Source: Amycolatopsis eburnea
GTDB taxonomy: Bacteria; Actinomycetota; Actinomycetes; Mycobacteriales; Pseudonocardiaceae
Direction of reading: 5' to 3'
NCBI RefSeq assembly: GCF_003937945.1
Contig: NZ_RSEC01000036.1
Coordinates: forward strand, 930,001-994,000
Length of the DNA: 64,000 nucleotides
In this document: positions 1 to 9,431 of the stretch, piece by piece
How the letters are laid out: every line of letters begins with the position of its first letter
How positions within the stretch are numbered: the first letter of the stretch is position 1
Position numbers and translations under genes: made by a program
Notes under the pieces: model-generated
Told to the model about the DNA's origin: nothing
Databases searched by the model: none
Seen by the model: only the letters and a program-made list of their open reading frames with translations

Positions 1-1224
1 CGCCTTGTCGGCCGGGCCGTCGGTGTGGCCGAAGGAGAAGAGGTCGGTGCCGATCGCCGTGTGGACGGTGAAGGACTCGCCGTCGGGCTCGATCCAGCGC
101 AGCGCCGACGTCTCCGCGTCGACGAGCCAGAGCTTGTCGCCGTCCACGGCCAGGCCGGACGTCTGCGCGAAGAACGCTTCGCCGACGTCGCCGTCTCGCA
201 GGCCCTCGACGGTCGTGCCGGCGAAGCGGCGGATCGTGCCCGAGACCGGGTCGAACACGCCCAGCGTGTGGTTGCCCGCCATCGCGACGACGACGCCGCC
301 CGCCGGGCCCCACCAGGCGACGTCCCAGGGACTCGTCAGGTCGACCTCGACGCCCTTGCCCGAGTCCGGCCCGCTGCGCCACTGGTTGCCGGTGCCGGCG
401 ACGGTCGTCACGTCGCCGGTGATGAGGTCGAGGCCGCGCAGCCGGTGGCCGGCGGTGTCCGCGACGACGGCGTGGTAGCCGACGCGCTCGGCGACGTCGT
501 ACGGCAGCAGCGCGATGCCCGACGGCTCGGCGAAGGTCGCGACGTCGAACGGGCCGTCCTGGCCGCCGCGGGCCCCGCTGCCGAAGCGGCGGATGACGGT
601 CTCGCCGTCCGAGGCGAACTCGACGATCGCGTGGTGCCCGGTGTCCGCGACGAGGATCCGCCCCTCGGCGGTGGCGACGGCCTTGCTCGGGAACCGCAGC
701 TCGCTGACCTGCTCCTCGACCGGGACGTACGGGCTGCCGCCGCGGCGGAGCGTCCCCTTCGCTTCGTGCTTCGCGACGAGGTCGGCGATCACGCGGCGCA
801 GCGCCTCTTCGTGGCCTTCGCCCGCGGCGACGTGCACGACGTAGCCCTCGGGGTCGACGACCGCGAGCGTCGGCCACGCGCGGACCGCGTACTGCGACCA
901 CAGCTCCATCTTCGGGTCGTTGACCACGGGGTGGTGCACGTCGTAGCGCCGGACCGCGGCTTCGATCGACGCGCGCTCGCCCTCGTGCAGGAACTTCGGC
1001 GAGTGGACACCGATCGTGACCAGCACGTCCGCGAACTCGGCCTCGAGCGGGCGCAGCTCGTCCAGCACGTGGAGGCAGTTGATGCACCCGCTGGTCCAGA
1101 AGTCCAGCAGCACGATGCGCCCGCGCAGCTCGGCGAGGGTCAGCGGGCGGCCGCCGGTGTTCAGCCAGACGTCGCCGCGCAGCTCGGGGGCACGCACGCG
1201 GCTCTGCGGTCGTGGGGAAGTCAC
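1..1224 (-). CDS. NHL-repeat thioredoxin-family protein (3' end outside window)
   Basis: This is an open frame on the minus strand that starts at GTG 1224 and runs off the left edge, giving 408 codons of a protein usually about 600 residues long. The N-terminal part is a thioredoxin/TlpA-type fold with a redox motif CINC (Cys47 and Cys50) in the context DFWTSGCINC. It is followed by repeated blocks such as VADTGHHAIVEF and VADTAGHRLRGLD, which are typical of NHL beta-propeller blades. No signal peptide is visible, so a cytoplasmic thiol-disulfide role is inferred. No clear Shine-Dalgarno sequence precedes the GTG, so the transcript may be leaderless. The substrate is unknown. Confidence 0.85.
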   Translation of the reverse strand, partial: MTSPRPQSRVRAPELRGDVWLNTGGRPLTLAELRGRIVLLDFWTSGCINCLHVLDELRPLEAEFADVLVTIGVHSPKFLHEGERASIEAAVRRYDVHHPVVNDPKMELWSQYAVRAWPTLAVVDPEGYVVHVAAGEGHEEALRRVIADLVAKHEAKGTLRRGGSPYVPVEEQVSELRFPSKAVATAEGRILVADTGHHAIVEFASDGETVIRRFGSGARGGQDGPFDVATFAEPSGIALLPYDVAERVGYHAVVADTAGHRLRGLDLITGDVTTVAGTGNQWRSGPDSGKGVEVDLTSPWDVAWWGPAGGVVVAMAGNHTLGVFDPVSGTIRRFAGTTVEGLRDGDVGEAFFAQTSGLAVDGDKLWLVDAETSALRWIEPDGESFTVHTAIGTDLFSFGHTDGPADKA

Positions 1225-1350
1225 GGCAAGAGTGAACTACACGCGCTCACGCTGTGTTCCACGGTCCGGCCGATGAGAGAACAAACTCACCCCTTGTGGG
1301 TGGTCGAAAAAGGACGCGCGAGCCGGTGAGCCGCCGCTTAGGCTCGGCTC

Positions 1351-1926
1351 ATGACCCCCGTCCAGCCGGCCGGCGCCCTCACCCCCGAGGAGGCACGGCA
1401 CCTGCAGGAGAACCTCCGGGAACCGGTGCGCCCGGGGCTGAGCGAAGCCGAGCTCGACGACGTCGAGCGCCGGTTCGGCTTCCGCTTCGCCGCGGACCAC
1501 CGCACGTTCCTGTCCGCCGGCGTGCCCATCGGCGACCGCTGGCCCGACTGGCGCTGCGGCAACCCCGAGCAGCTGCGCAAACGTTTGGCATGGCCGGTCG
1601 ACGGCGTGCTGTACGACGTCGAGCACAACGGCTTCTGGCTCCCCGACTGGGGCACCCGCCCGGTCGGCCCGGAGGACGCGGTCCGCGAAGCCCGGCGGCG
1701 CCTGGCCGACGTGCCGCAGCTGGTGCCGGTGTGCGGGCACCGCTACCTGCCCGGCCTGGCGGGCACGGTGGGTTACCCGGTGCTGTCGGTGTACCAGACG
1801 GACATCATCGTCTACGGCAGCGACCTGCGCGATTACCTGCACCGCGAGTTCGCGACGGGCGGCATCAGCACGGCGCCCCCGGACGGCCCTCGCTACATCC
1901 CGTTCTGGTCCCGCTTCATCGACTAG
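1351..1926 (+). CDS. SMI1/KNR4 (SUKH) family protein
   Basis: This is a 191-residue soluble protein. The N-terminal segment LSEAELDDVERRFGFRF matches the helix that opens SUKH domains. The aromatic-rich core (WPDWRCG, GFWLPDWG, GHRYLP, YQTDIIVYG) is typical of the actinobacterial SMI1/KNR4 subgroup. SUKH proteins are often immunity proteins for contact-dependent toxins, but no toxin gene is adjacent here, so that role is only possible. Its 3' end overlaps the convergent SRPBCC gene by 11 bp. Confidence 0.75.
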   Translation: MTPVQPAGALTPEEARHLQENLREPVRPGLSEAELDDVERRFGFRFAADHRTFLSAGVPIGDRWPDWRCGNPEQLRKRLAWPVDGVLYDVEHNGFWLPDWGTRPVGPEDAVREARRRLADVPQLVPVCGHRYLPGLAGTVGYPVLSVYQTDIIVYGSDLRDYLHREFATGGISTAPPDGPRYIPFWSRFID

Positions 1927-2407
1927 CCTCGGCGGCCCGCTTCAGCCGGGCCAGGGTGGCGGCGATGTTGGCCGCGTTCGCCTCGTCCCGGTTCCACACG
2001 CCGGTGACCGTCGACGTCGGCACCTTGAACCACGCCGGCCGCCGTTCCCACATGCTTTCGACGACGACGCAGCCGCCGTCCGTGGCTTCGAAGTCGTACT
2101 GCCACCGCGAGACGGGCAACCCGGCGACCGAGGTCACCTCGAACCCGAACCGCCGCCCGGGTTCGGCGTCGGTGATGGTCGAGAGCGTGCTCCAACGCCG
2201 GAAGCCCCGCCGGTTGCGCCCGCGGAACTTCGCGCCGACGGCGGGCTCGGAGCCCTTGACCCACCGGTGCCCGGCGTACTCCTCGGCGACGTCCGCCAGC
2301 TTCCCGGGGTCACTGACCAGCTCGTACACGGTTTCGGGCGCCGCGCCGATCTCGATCCGGCCGGTGGCATCGGGTGCGTTCAAGGGGACCTCCACACTGA
2401 GGGACAT
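1916..2407 (-). CDS. SRPBCC family protein (polyketide cyclase/dehydrase-like)
   Basis: This is a 163-residue protein with the START/Bet v 1-like START pattern: an opening beta strand (ATGRIEIGAAPETVYELVSDP), a central variable cavity region, and a C-terminal amphipathic helix (NIAATLARLKRAAEA). Such folds bind hydrophobic ligands, but nothing in the sequence shows which ligand. ATG 2407 gives a normal family length (about 150 residues). The gene is convergent with the SUKH gene, and its last codons overlap it. It appears monocistronic. Confidence 0.75.
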   Translation of the reverse strand: MSLSVEVPLNAPDATGRIEIGAAPETVYELVSDPGKLADVAEEYAGHRWVKGSEPAVGAKFRGRNRRGFRRWSTLSTITDAEPGRRFGFEVTSVAGLPVSRWQYDFEATDGGCVVVESMWERRPAWFKVPTSTVTGVWNRDEANAANIAATLARLKRAAEASR

Positions 2408-2584
2408 ACCGAGGGTATGTCAGCGACCGCCGTTAGGGAACAGCCTGTGGATGCCGAACGGGTGATGTGGACAGCTTCCACCGGAACGCCCGGATCAGCC
2501 GGGATTGTCGGCCGCCGCCGATAAACTGGACTGGGGACGCCCCCCGGAGAGGGTGGGGGCTGGTCCGGGGTCGTGGCGGGGCCC

Positions 2585-4900
2585 TCAGTTGTCCCGGCGC
2601 AGCATGCGGCTCACGCCCGCCGCCACCGTGGTGGCCAGGATCCAGCCCGACGCCGTGAAGCCCGCCGCCACCCAGTTGTCCGTTCCGTGCATGTACCAGC
2701 GGCTCTTGTTGCCGAAGTCCACGATCGGGACCAGCAGGTCCGCCGTGTAGATCACCGGGTTCCACTGCAGGCCCGTGTCCTGCTGGTTCACCACGCAGCG
2801 GTCGCCGTTGGCGATGATCTGGTGGGCCGGGTCCGAGGTCGCCCAGTGGATGCAGTCGTCGGTGCCCAGGCCGAACCACAGGCTGCCCAGCACCAGCAGC
2901 GTCAGCAGCCAGCCGAGGGCGCGGACCGGGCGGTAGCCGTAGCCGACCATCGAGCGCTGCAGCCAGCTCCACAGCCGGACGCCCGGGCCGAAGAACTTGA
3001 AGCCGCGCGCCAGTGCCTCGTACCTGAACTGCTGCTTGCGCAGCGCGACCGTCGACGCGTGCTCTTCGTTACCCGCCGCGCGCAGCATGTGCGCCAGCTG
3101 GTCGTACGGGCCCGGCCGGTAGCCGCGCATGGCCTTTCTCAGCAGCTCGATGCGGTGGTCGAGGGCCTTGTCGTCGTCGAGGGGGATGCCGCGGCCGAGC
3201 GCGTCGTAGCGGAAGTCCTCCAGCTCGATGCCGCTGGAGGCGGCCCAAAACTCGTCGTTGTCGGTCAGCGTTCCGCAGTGCGCGCGGCGCAGCACGACCC
3301 GGCCTTCCGGCGGGAAGTTGGGCGTCAGCGTGAACTCGTCCGCCGCGACGTCGCCCGCGTCCAGTGCCACGTGGAACGGCGGCAGCGACCGCAGCTCCGA
3401 ACCCCGCAGGTCCACGCGCCGCGCGACCTGGGCGCCGTCCAGGTTGACGCCGCCCTCGGCGGTGAACGGGCGGCCGTTGTTGTCGCGCAGAGTCAGGTCG
3501 CGGCCGATCCGGCCGGTGCGGACGTCGAGGGAAAAACTGCTGGTCGCGCGCATACCCGGCTCCGTCAGGCGCGTGCCGGCCAGGTTGATCGAACCGCCGA
3601 CCTCGACGCCCTGCAGGCGCAGGGTCCCGTGGATGGTGGCGTCCGTCAGCTGGAAGTTGCCCGCGATCTTGGACCGGCGGGCCGAGAACACGTCGCGGCC
3701 GGGGTGGCGGAACATCGAATTCCACGCCAGGAAGTTGCCGCCGACCGTGACGTCCGCGAGCCGCAGCTGCCCCGCGGGCACGCGCAGGCTGGTCGCCTCG
3801 ATATCGCCGCCGATCTCGGTGCCGTCCAGGTGCAACGCGCGGTCGTAGTAGGGCTGCGACTTGCCGCGCTCGACCCGCACCTCCGCGCCGGCCAGCCGCA
3901 GCGAGCCGCCGATGCGGGCGTTGACCATGCGCAACGTCCCCAGCGCCTGCAGCCCGTCGGACAGCTCGACGTTGCCGTCGACGCGCAGGCGGTCGGCGAC
4001 CAGCGCGGGCCGCGGATCGAGGTACGGGTCGTTCGACTTCCACGCGTCGACGGCGATCGGCCCGTGCTGGGACACCGTCAGCTTCGCTTCGCGCATGACG
4101 ATGTCGCTGTCGACCGTGGCGCTCGGCAGGTACACGATCCCGGTCGCGGAGAAGCGTTTGCGCTGGCTGGCGGGCCCGTAGTTGTCGACTTCGCAGAGCA
4201 GGCTGCCGCCGATGTGCAGGCCGTTGCCGTTGAGCGCGAAGCCGTCCGGGTTGTTCAGCGTGGCGCCGGAAAAGTTGACGTTACCGCCGGTCCGCAGGCC
4301 GGGGAGCCGGACTTCGCCGTTCGCGACCATGCGGTAGGCCAGCAGCGCGCCGGTCAGCACCAGCCGGTCGGCGTGGATCGCCTTCCCGTGCGGGTGCGAG
4401 ATGACGGTGCGGGTGAGCACCATCGACCCCTCGATCACCGCGTCGGTGAAGTTGACGGCGGCGTTCGGCATCCCGCGTTCGCGGTCGTCGCCGCGCTGGA
4501 CGGTCGTCTCCTCGATCTCGCGGTCGGCGCCGTCGACCTGGACGACGCTGCGGATCAGCCGGACGTCGTTGCGGCTGCGCATGTTGCGGGCCTTGAGCCC
4601 GGGCAGCCAGCACTTCCGGAACACCAGCCCCAGCAAATTCGCTTCGCGCACGTCCGGCGGGTGCTCGAACCGGCAGCGCTCGAACCGGAAGAGGTACTTG
4701 AGGTCCGCGGCGCGCAGGTCGAGCGTGCCGGTGATGTAGGCGTCTTCGACGTAGACGATCGGCGCGTTCGTGGCCTGCCGCCGCCAGCGCAGCAGGCCCG
4801 CGTTGCCGGGTTTCAGCAGATCGGCGGCTTTGACTTCGTAGCGCCGATCCGGAATTCCGGCGAACGGGTCGAGAGGGGGAAGCGCGCTTTCGGTCGTCAA
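2585..4900 (-). CDS. Large repeat protein with C-terminal membrane anchor
   Basis: This is a 771-residue protein starting at TTG 4900. Most of residues 30-620 consists of regularly spaced short beta-strand-like units such as ITGTLDLRAADL, VIEGSMVLTRTVI, TVGGNFLAWNS and EVGGSINLAGTRL. They suggest a long right-handed beta-helix related to pentapeptide or bactofilin-like repeats. The C-terminal 150 residues hold an amphipathic linker and two hydrophobic segments (ALGWLLTLLVLGSLWFGL and WVAAGFTASGWILATTVAA) separated by a loop with two Cys. The protein is therefore probably a membrane-anchored solenoid. Homologues are often labelled 'oxidoreductase', but I see no nucleotide- or cofactor-binding motif. 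It starts 55 bp downstream of the ABC importer ATPase on the same strand and may be co-transcribed with it. Confidence 0.7.
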   Translation of the reverse strand: MTTESALPPLDPFAGIPDRRYEVKAADLLKPGNAGLLRWRRQATNAPIVYVEDAYITGTLDLRAADLKYLFRFERCRFEHPPDVREANLLGLVFRKCWLPGLKARNMRSRNDVRLIRSVVQVDGADREIEETTVQRGDDRERGMPNAAVNFTDAVIEGSMVLTRTVISHPHGKAIHADRLVLTGALLAYRMVANGEVRLPGLRTGGNVNFSGATLNNPDGFALNGNGLHIGGSLLCEVDNYGPASQRKRFSATGIVYLPSATVDSDIVMREAKLTVSQHGPIAVDAWKSNDPYLDPRPALVADRLRVDGNVELSDGLQALGTLRMVNARIGGSLRLAGAEVRVERGKSQPYYDRALHLDGTEIGGDIEATSLRVPAGQLRLADVTVGGNFLAWNSMFRHPGRDVFSARRSKIAGNFQLTDATIHGTLRLQGVEVGGSINLAGTRLTEPGMRATSSFSLDVRTGRIGRDLTLRDNNGRPFTAEGGVNLDGAQVARRVDLRGSELRSLPPFHVALDAGDVAADEFTLTPNFPPEGRVVLRRAHCGTLTDNDEFWAASSGIELEDFRYDALGRGIPLDDDKALDHRIELLRKAMRGYRPGPYDQLAHMLRAAGNEEHASTVALRKQQFRYEALARGFKFFGPGVRLWSWLQRSMVGYGYRPVRALGWLLTLLVLGSLWFGLGTDDCIHWATSDPAHQIIANGDRCVVNQQDTGLQWNPVIYTADLLVPIVDFGNKSRWYMHGTDNWVAAGFTASGWILATTVAAGVSRMLRRDN

Positions 4901-4955
4901 AACACCCGTCCCCCTCTGTCACCCGCTTTCAAAATAGCGAATCCGGACGGTTTCG

Positions 4956-5729
4956 TCAGGCGTTCGGGTTGAGCACCCGGGCGAGGAACGACTTGGTCCG
5001 CTCTTCGCGCGGGTTCCCGATGACCTGGTCGGGCGGGCCCTCTTCGACGACGACGCCGCCGTCCATGAACAGCACCTTGTCCGCCACCTCCCGCGCGAAC
5101 TGCATCTCGTGCGTGACGACGACCATGGTCATGCCGTCCTTGGCGAGCTGCTTCATCACGCCCAGGACGTCGCCGACGAGCTCCGGGTCCAGCGCGGACG
5201 TCGGCTCGTCGAACAGCATCAGCTTCGGCTGCATGGCCAGCGCCCGCGCGATGGCGACGCGCTGCTGCTGCCCGCCGGACAGCTGCGACGGGTAGTTCTT
5301 CGCCTTGTCGCCGAGGCCGACGCGCTCCAGCAGCTCCTGCGCGCGCTGGCGTACCTGGGCCTTCGGCTCGCGGCGGACCTGGATCGGCGCCTCCATGACG
5401 TTCTCGAGCGCCGTCATGTGCGGGAAGAGGTTGAAGCGCTGGAACACCATGCCGATGTCCTTGCGCTGGAACGCGACTTCCTTCTCCCGCAGCTCGTGCA
5501 GCTTGTCGCCGCGCTGCTTGTAGCCGACGAGCACGCCGTCGACGTAGAGCCGGCCGGCGTCGATCTTCTCGAGGTGGTTGATGCAGCGCAGGAGCGTCGA
5601 CTTGCCCGAGCCGGACGGCCCGATCAGGCAGAGCACCTCGCGTTCGTGCACCTCGAGGTCGATGCCCTTGAGGACGTCGACGCTGCCGAAGCTCTTGCAG
5701 ATCCGCTGCGCGGACACCACGGGGGTCAT
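4956..5729 (-). CDS. Polar amino-acid ABC transporter, ATP-binding protein
   Basis: This is a 257-residue ABC ATPase of the GlnQ/HisP type. Walker A is GPSGSGKST (residues 37-45), the signature is QLSGGQQQR (near residue 155), and Walker B/D-loop is [14 protein letters not shown], followed by the H-loop VVTHEM. The family energises periplasmic-binding-protein-dependent uptake of polar amino acids. The start ATG overlaps the stop of the upstream permease by 4 bp, indicating translational coupling in a binding protein, permease, ATPase operon. Confidence 0.95.
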   Translation of the reverse strand: MTPVVSAQRICKSFGSVDVLKGIDLEVHEREVLCLIGPSGSGKSTLLRCINHLEKIDAGRLYVDGVLVGYKQRGDKLHELREKEVAFQRKDIGMVFQRFNLFPHMTALENVMEAPIQVRREPKAQVRQRAQELLERVGLGDKAKNYPSQLSGGQQQRVAIARALAMQPKLMLFDEPTSALDPELVGDVLGVMKQLAKDGMTMVVVTHEMQFAREVADKVLFMDGGVVVEEGPPDQVIGNPREERTKSFLARVLNPNA

Positions 5730-6658
5730 GAAACGTTCCCTCCACCCCGGCTGAACATCCTCGACGCCCAGCCTTGGCGCTGGACCACATCACGCGAAGT
5801 GCCGCGGGAGAACCGCTTCTCGATCTGGACCTGGATGATCGTCAGGATCGACGTCATGAACAGGTACCAGGCCGCGGCCGTGATCAGCAGCGGGACCGTC
5901 TTGTAGTTCTGCGAGTAGATGGTCTGCACCGCGACCATCAGCTCGAAGTAGCCGATGACCACGACCAGCGACGTCGTCTTCAGCATGGAGATCGTCTCGT
6001 TGCCGGTCGGCGGGATGATCACCCGCATCGCCTGCGGCAGGATGATCCGCCGCAGCGTCTTCGTCCGGCTCATGCCGAGCGCGCTCGCCGCCTCCAGCTG
6101 GCCGTCGTCGACCGACTGGATGCCACCGCGCACGATCTCCGCCATGTACGCGGCTTCGTTGAGGCCGAGGCCGAGCAGCGACGCGGTGAACTGCGTGATC
6201 AGCTGGTTGGTGTCCCAGCTGACGAACTCCGGCCCGAACGGCACCCCGAGCCCGAGCCGGGGGTAGGCCAGCGCCAGGAAGTTCCAGATCACCAGCTGCG
6301 TGATCAGCGGCGTCCCGCGGAACAGCCAGATGTAGATGGCCGCCGCGCCCGAGGTCAGCGGGTTCGGCGACAGCCGCATGACCGCGAGCAGGATGCCGCC
6401 GACGATCCCGATGACCATCGAGATCACCGTCAGGATCAGCGTGTTCTGCAGGCCGCGCAGCACCCGGTCGTCGAAGAGGTAGTCCCCGACGACCGGCCAC
6501 TGCAGGGCGTCGTTCGTGATCACGCTGCGGATCACGATGAACGCGACGAAGACGATGATCACCCCGGCCACCCAGCGCCCGTAGTGGCGCACCGGGACGG
6601 CCTTGATGGGCTCGGCGTCGATCGGCGCCTCGGGCGGAGGCGCTTCGGAGGAACTCAC
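5726..6658 (-). CDS. Polar amino-acid ABC transporter, permease
   Basis: This is a 310-residue membrane protein of the HisM/GlnP type. The cytoplasmic N-terminus is followed by a first hydrophobic helix ([19 protein letters not shown]), then by the core helices. The EAA coupling loop is [29 protein letters not shown], split here as [18 protein letters not shown] and the following [11 protein letters not shown]. The protein should form a homodimeric channel with the ATPase encoded immediately downstream. It lies 16 bp after the binding-protein gene. No partner permease is present. Confidence 0.95.
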   Translation of the reverse strand: MSSSEAPPPEAPIDAEPIKAVPVRHYGRWVAGVIIVFVAFIVIRSVITNDALQWPVVGDYLFDDRVLRGLQNTLILTVISMVIGIVGGILLAVMRLSPNPLTSGAAAIYIWLFRGTPLITQLVIWNFLALAYPRLGLGVPFGPEFVSWDTNQLITQFTASLLGLGLNEAAYMAEIVRGGIQSVDDGQLEAASALGMSRTKTLRRIILPQAMRVIIPPTGNETISMLKTTSLVVVIGYFELMVAVQTIYSQNYKTVPLLITAAAWYLFMTSILTIIQVQIEKRFSRGTSRDVVQRQGWASRMFSRGGGNVS

Positions 6659-6674
6659 GAACTCAGTCCTTAAC

Positions 6675-7613
6675 TCAGGAAGCCGGGTTGATCTCCGACT
6701 TGGTGACCGCGCCCGTCGCGTTCAGACCCCACTTGTCCAGGATCTTCTTGTACGCGCCGCTGTCGATCAGCTTCTGGATCGCGCCCTGGACGGCCTTGCC
6801 GTAGTCGCCGCTGCCCTTCGGGAGCACGATGCCGTACGGCGCCGTGTCGTACGGCGCGCCGACCGACTCGAGCTGGCCGTTCGTCTGCTTGACCGCGTAG
6901 TCGATGACCGGGGAGTCGGCCAGCTCGCCCTGGACGCGCTTGGCCGTGAGGGCCAGGTTGACGTCGGTCTGGGCCTGCAGCTGGGTGACCTCGATGGCCG
7001 GCTTGCCGGCGCCGGTGCAGGCGGCGTTCTTCTTGTCGAGGTCCTCGACCTGGGTGGTGCCCTTCTGGACGGCGATCTTCTTGCCGCAGAGGTCGTCGAC
7101 CTTCAGGCCGTCGGGGTTGCCCTTCAGCACGGCCAGCGAGGTGCCCGCGCTGTAGTAGGAGATCATGTCGACCGACTGCAGCCGCTCGGCGTTGATGCTG
7201 AACGACGAGATGCCCATCTCGTACTTCTTCGCGCCGAGGCCGGGGATGATGCCGTCGAACGAGGAGTTCTGGAACTCCAGCGGCACGCCGAGCACCTGGC
7301 CGATGGCGGTGCCGAGGTCGACGTCGAAGCCGGTGGCCTTGCCGCCGTCCTGGAACTCGTTCGGCGGGTAGCTCTGGTCCTGCCCGACCAGGATCTTGCC
7401 GTCGGCCTTGACGTCGGCCGGGACCATGGCGGCGAGCGCGTCGTCCTTGGCGACCGTGCCCACGTCACCCGAACCGGTGCCGGGCGCGGCGGCGGAGCTG
7501 CTCGTGCCGACGTCGCCGGCCCCGCTCCCGCCCGCTCCGCAGGCCACGGTCAGGCCGACCAGGGCGAACGCGGGCAGCATCGCGAGCGCCTTGAGTTGGG
7601 TTCCTCGGGCCAC
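6675..7613 (-). CDS. Polar amino-acid ABC transporter, substrate-binding lipoprotein
   Basis: This is a 312-residue extracytoplasmic binding protein. A longer frame extends upstream, but GTG 7613 is preferred because GAGGAG lies 7 bases ahead of it and it starts a proper lipoprotein signal peptide (ARGTQLKALAML, then PAFALVGLTVAC) with the lipid-attachment Cys at residue 25. A Ser/Thr/Gly-rich linker follows. The SBP_bac_3 fold is then visible (KILVGQDQSYPPNEF, GFDVDLGTAIG, VQKGTT). Organisation as binding protein, permease, ATPase suggests glutamate, glutamine or another polar amino acid, but the ligand cannot be read. The ATP-grasp operon is divergent. Confidence 0.93.
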   Translation of the reverse strand: MARGTQLKALAMLPAFALVGLTVACGAGGSGAGDVGTSSSAAAPGTGSGDVGTVAKDDALAAMVPADVKADGKILVGQDQSYPPNEFQDGGKATGFDVDLGTAIGQVLGVPLEFQNSSFDGIIPGLGAKKYEMGISSFSINAERLQSVDMISYYSAGTSLAVLKGNPDGLKVDDLCGKKIAVQKGTTQVEDLDKKNAACTGAGKPAIEVTQLQAQTDVNLALTAKRVQGELADSPVIDYAVKQTNGQLESVGAPYDTAPYGIVLPKGSGDYGKAVQGAIQKLIDSGAYKKILDKWGLNATGAVTKSEINPAS

Positions 7614-7761
7614 GTCGTCACTCCTCGTAGTTCTCAGTTCGTGAGAGCACGCATATTGCCACTCATCCATACCAAAGCACAGCACTGTCGAGTTACGGCG
7701 AAGTTTCGCACCGCGCCCACGGCTGTGCGAGTGTCGCGCACGAAGGGGCACGTGCGTCAGG

Positions 7762-9420
7762 ATGTCGCTCATGAACGCCACCCCGCCCCGGCTGCCCCCG
7801 TCCGGTCGACGCGCGAGGAAGGCGGCGAGCAGCCGGATCACCCGGCCCGGGGCCCGGTTCGACGGCTACCTCAGCCCGGAGCGGCCGCACGCCGGCGCCT
7901 ACGACGAGATGTTCGCCGGCGACGGCACGGTCCGGGGTCCGTACCGCGCGCTGTACGAGTCGATCGCGGCGCTCGACGCGCACGACCTGAACTCGCGGTC
8001 GGCCGCGCTGGACCGGGCGATGGTCGACCAGGGCATCACCTTCTCCCTGTCGGGGCAGGAGCGGCCGTTCCCGCTGGACCTGGTGCCGCGGGTGATCCAG
8101 GCCGCCGAGTGGACGAAGCTCGAGCGCGGCGTGGCCCAGCGCGTCCGCGCGCTCGAGGCGTTCCTCGCCGACGTCTACGGCGACCGGCAGATCCTGCGCG
8201 ACGGCGTGCTGCCGCGGCGGCTGATCACGTCGTGCGAGCACTTCCGCCGCGAGGCGTACGGCATCACCCCGCCGAACGGCGTGCGCATCCACGTGTCCGG
8301 GGTGGACCTGGTGCGCGACGAAGAGGGCACGTTCCGGGTGCTGGAGGACAACCTCCGCAACCCGTCCGGGGTGTCGTACGTGATGGAGAACCGGCGCACG
8401 ATGGCCCGGGTCTTCCCGGACCTGTTCGCCCAGCACCGGGTGCGCCCGGTCGGGGACTACGCGTCGCACCTGCTGCGGGCGCTGCGCGCGGCGGCCGCGG
8501 CGAACGTGGCCGACCCGATGGTCGTCGTGCTGACCCCCGGCGTGCACAACTCGGCGTACTTCGAGCACTCGCTGCTGGCCCGGCTGATGGGTGTCGAGCT
8601 GGTCGAAGGCCGGGACATGTTCTGCCGCGACAACGTCGTCTACCTGCGGACCACCGAGGGCGAGCGCCAGGTCGACGTCATCTACCGGCGGATCGACGAC
8701 GAGTTCCTCGATCCGGTGCACTACCGGCCGGACTCGGTGCTCGGCGTCGCCGGGATCCAGAACGCGGCGCGCGCGGGCAACGTCGTGGTCGCGAACGCCA
8801 TCGGCAACGGCGTCGGCGACGACAAGCTCGTCTACACCTACGTGCCGGAAATGGTGAAGTACTACCTGAACGAGAAGCCGTTGCTGCCCAACGTGGACAC
8901 CTTCCGGTGCTGGCTGCCGGACGAGTTCGACCACGTCATGGCGCACCTCGACGAGCTGGTGATCAAGCCGGTCGAGGGCTCCGGCGGCTACGGGATCGTG
9001 TTCGGGCCGGAGGCGACGAAGAAGGAGCTGGACACCCTGCGGCGCAAGGTCCGCGCGCACCGGCGCGGCTGGATCGCGCAGCCGGTGGTCCAGCTGTCGA
9101 CCGTGCCGGCCAAGGTGGACGACCGGCTCGCGCCGCGGCACGTCGACCTGCGGCCGTTCGCGGTCAACGACGGCAAGGAGATCTTCGTGCTGCCCGGCGG
9201 GCTGACCCGGGTGGCGCTGCCGGAAGGCAGCCTGGTCGTCAACTCCTCGCAGGGCGGCGGCTCGAAGGACACGTGGGTGCTGGCGTCCCGCGCGTCGACG
9301 GCCGAGCGGGAGCTGGAGCGGCCCGCGCTCGGCGCGATGTCCACTGTGGACGGCCTGGTCGCCGAGCAGGGGCCGGAGCTGTCGACGTCCCAGCAGCAAC
9401 AGCAACAGCAGCAGAGCTAG
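7762..9420 (+). CDS. Circularly permuted ATP-grasp protein
   Basis: This is a 552-residue protein of the DUF404/DUF407 type. Recognisable blocks are HVSGVDLVRDEEGTFRVLEDN, GVSYVMENR, TPGVHNSAYFEH, and an ATP-grasp-like glycine loop in VIKPVEGSGGYGIVFGP. The family forms carboxylate-amine bonds and is always next to alpha-E and transglutaminase genes, as here. A second in-frame ATG at 7771 has AGGA 8 bases upstream and could be the true start. The C-terminus ends in eight consecutive glutamines encoded by mixed CAG/CAA codons, which is unusual. The downstream gene begins 11 bp later with GGAGG between them. Confidence 0.88.
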   Translation: MSLMNATPPRLPPSGRRARKAASSRITRPGARFDGYLSPERPHAGAYDEMFAGDGTVRGPYRALYESIAALDAHDLNSRSAALDRAMVDQGITFSLSGQERPFPLDLVPRVIQAAEWTKLERGVAQRVRALEAFLADVYGDRQILRDGVLPRRLITSCEHFRREAYGITPPNGVRIHVSGVDLVRDEEGTFRVLEDNLRNPSGVSYVMENRRTMARVFPDLFAQHRVRPVGDYASHLLRALRAAAAANVADPMVVVLTPGVHNSAYFEHSLLARLMGVELVEGRDMFCRDNVVYLRTTEGERQVDVIYRRIDDEFLDPVHYRPDSVLGVAGIQNAARAGNVVVANAIGNGVGDDKLVYTYVPEMVKYYLNEKPLLPNVDTFRCWLPDEFDHVMAHLDELVIKPVEGSGGYGIVFGPEATKKELDTLRRKVRAHRRGWIAQPVVQLSTVPAKVDDRLAPRHVDLRPFAVNDGKEIFVLPGGLTRVALPEGSLVVNSSQGGGSKDTWVLASRASTAERELERPALGAMSTVDGLVAEQGPELSTSQQQQQQQQS

Positions 9421-9431
9421 GGAGGTTCGAA

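Noticed and set aside
2573..4972. Plus-strand open frame opposite the 771-aa gene
   Set aside because: High-GC shadow frame with no domain pattern; the minus-strand protein has regular repeats and membrane helices.
7614..7841. Longer N-terminus for the amino-acid-binding lipoprotein
   Set aside because: GTG 7613 has GAGGAG at the right distance and begins a proper lipoprotein signal; the extension would bury it.
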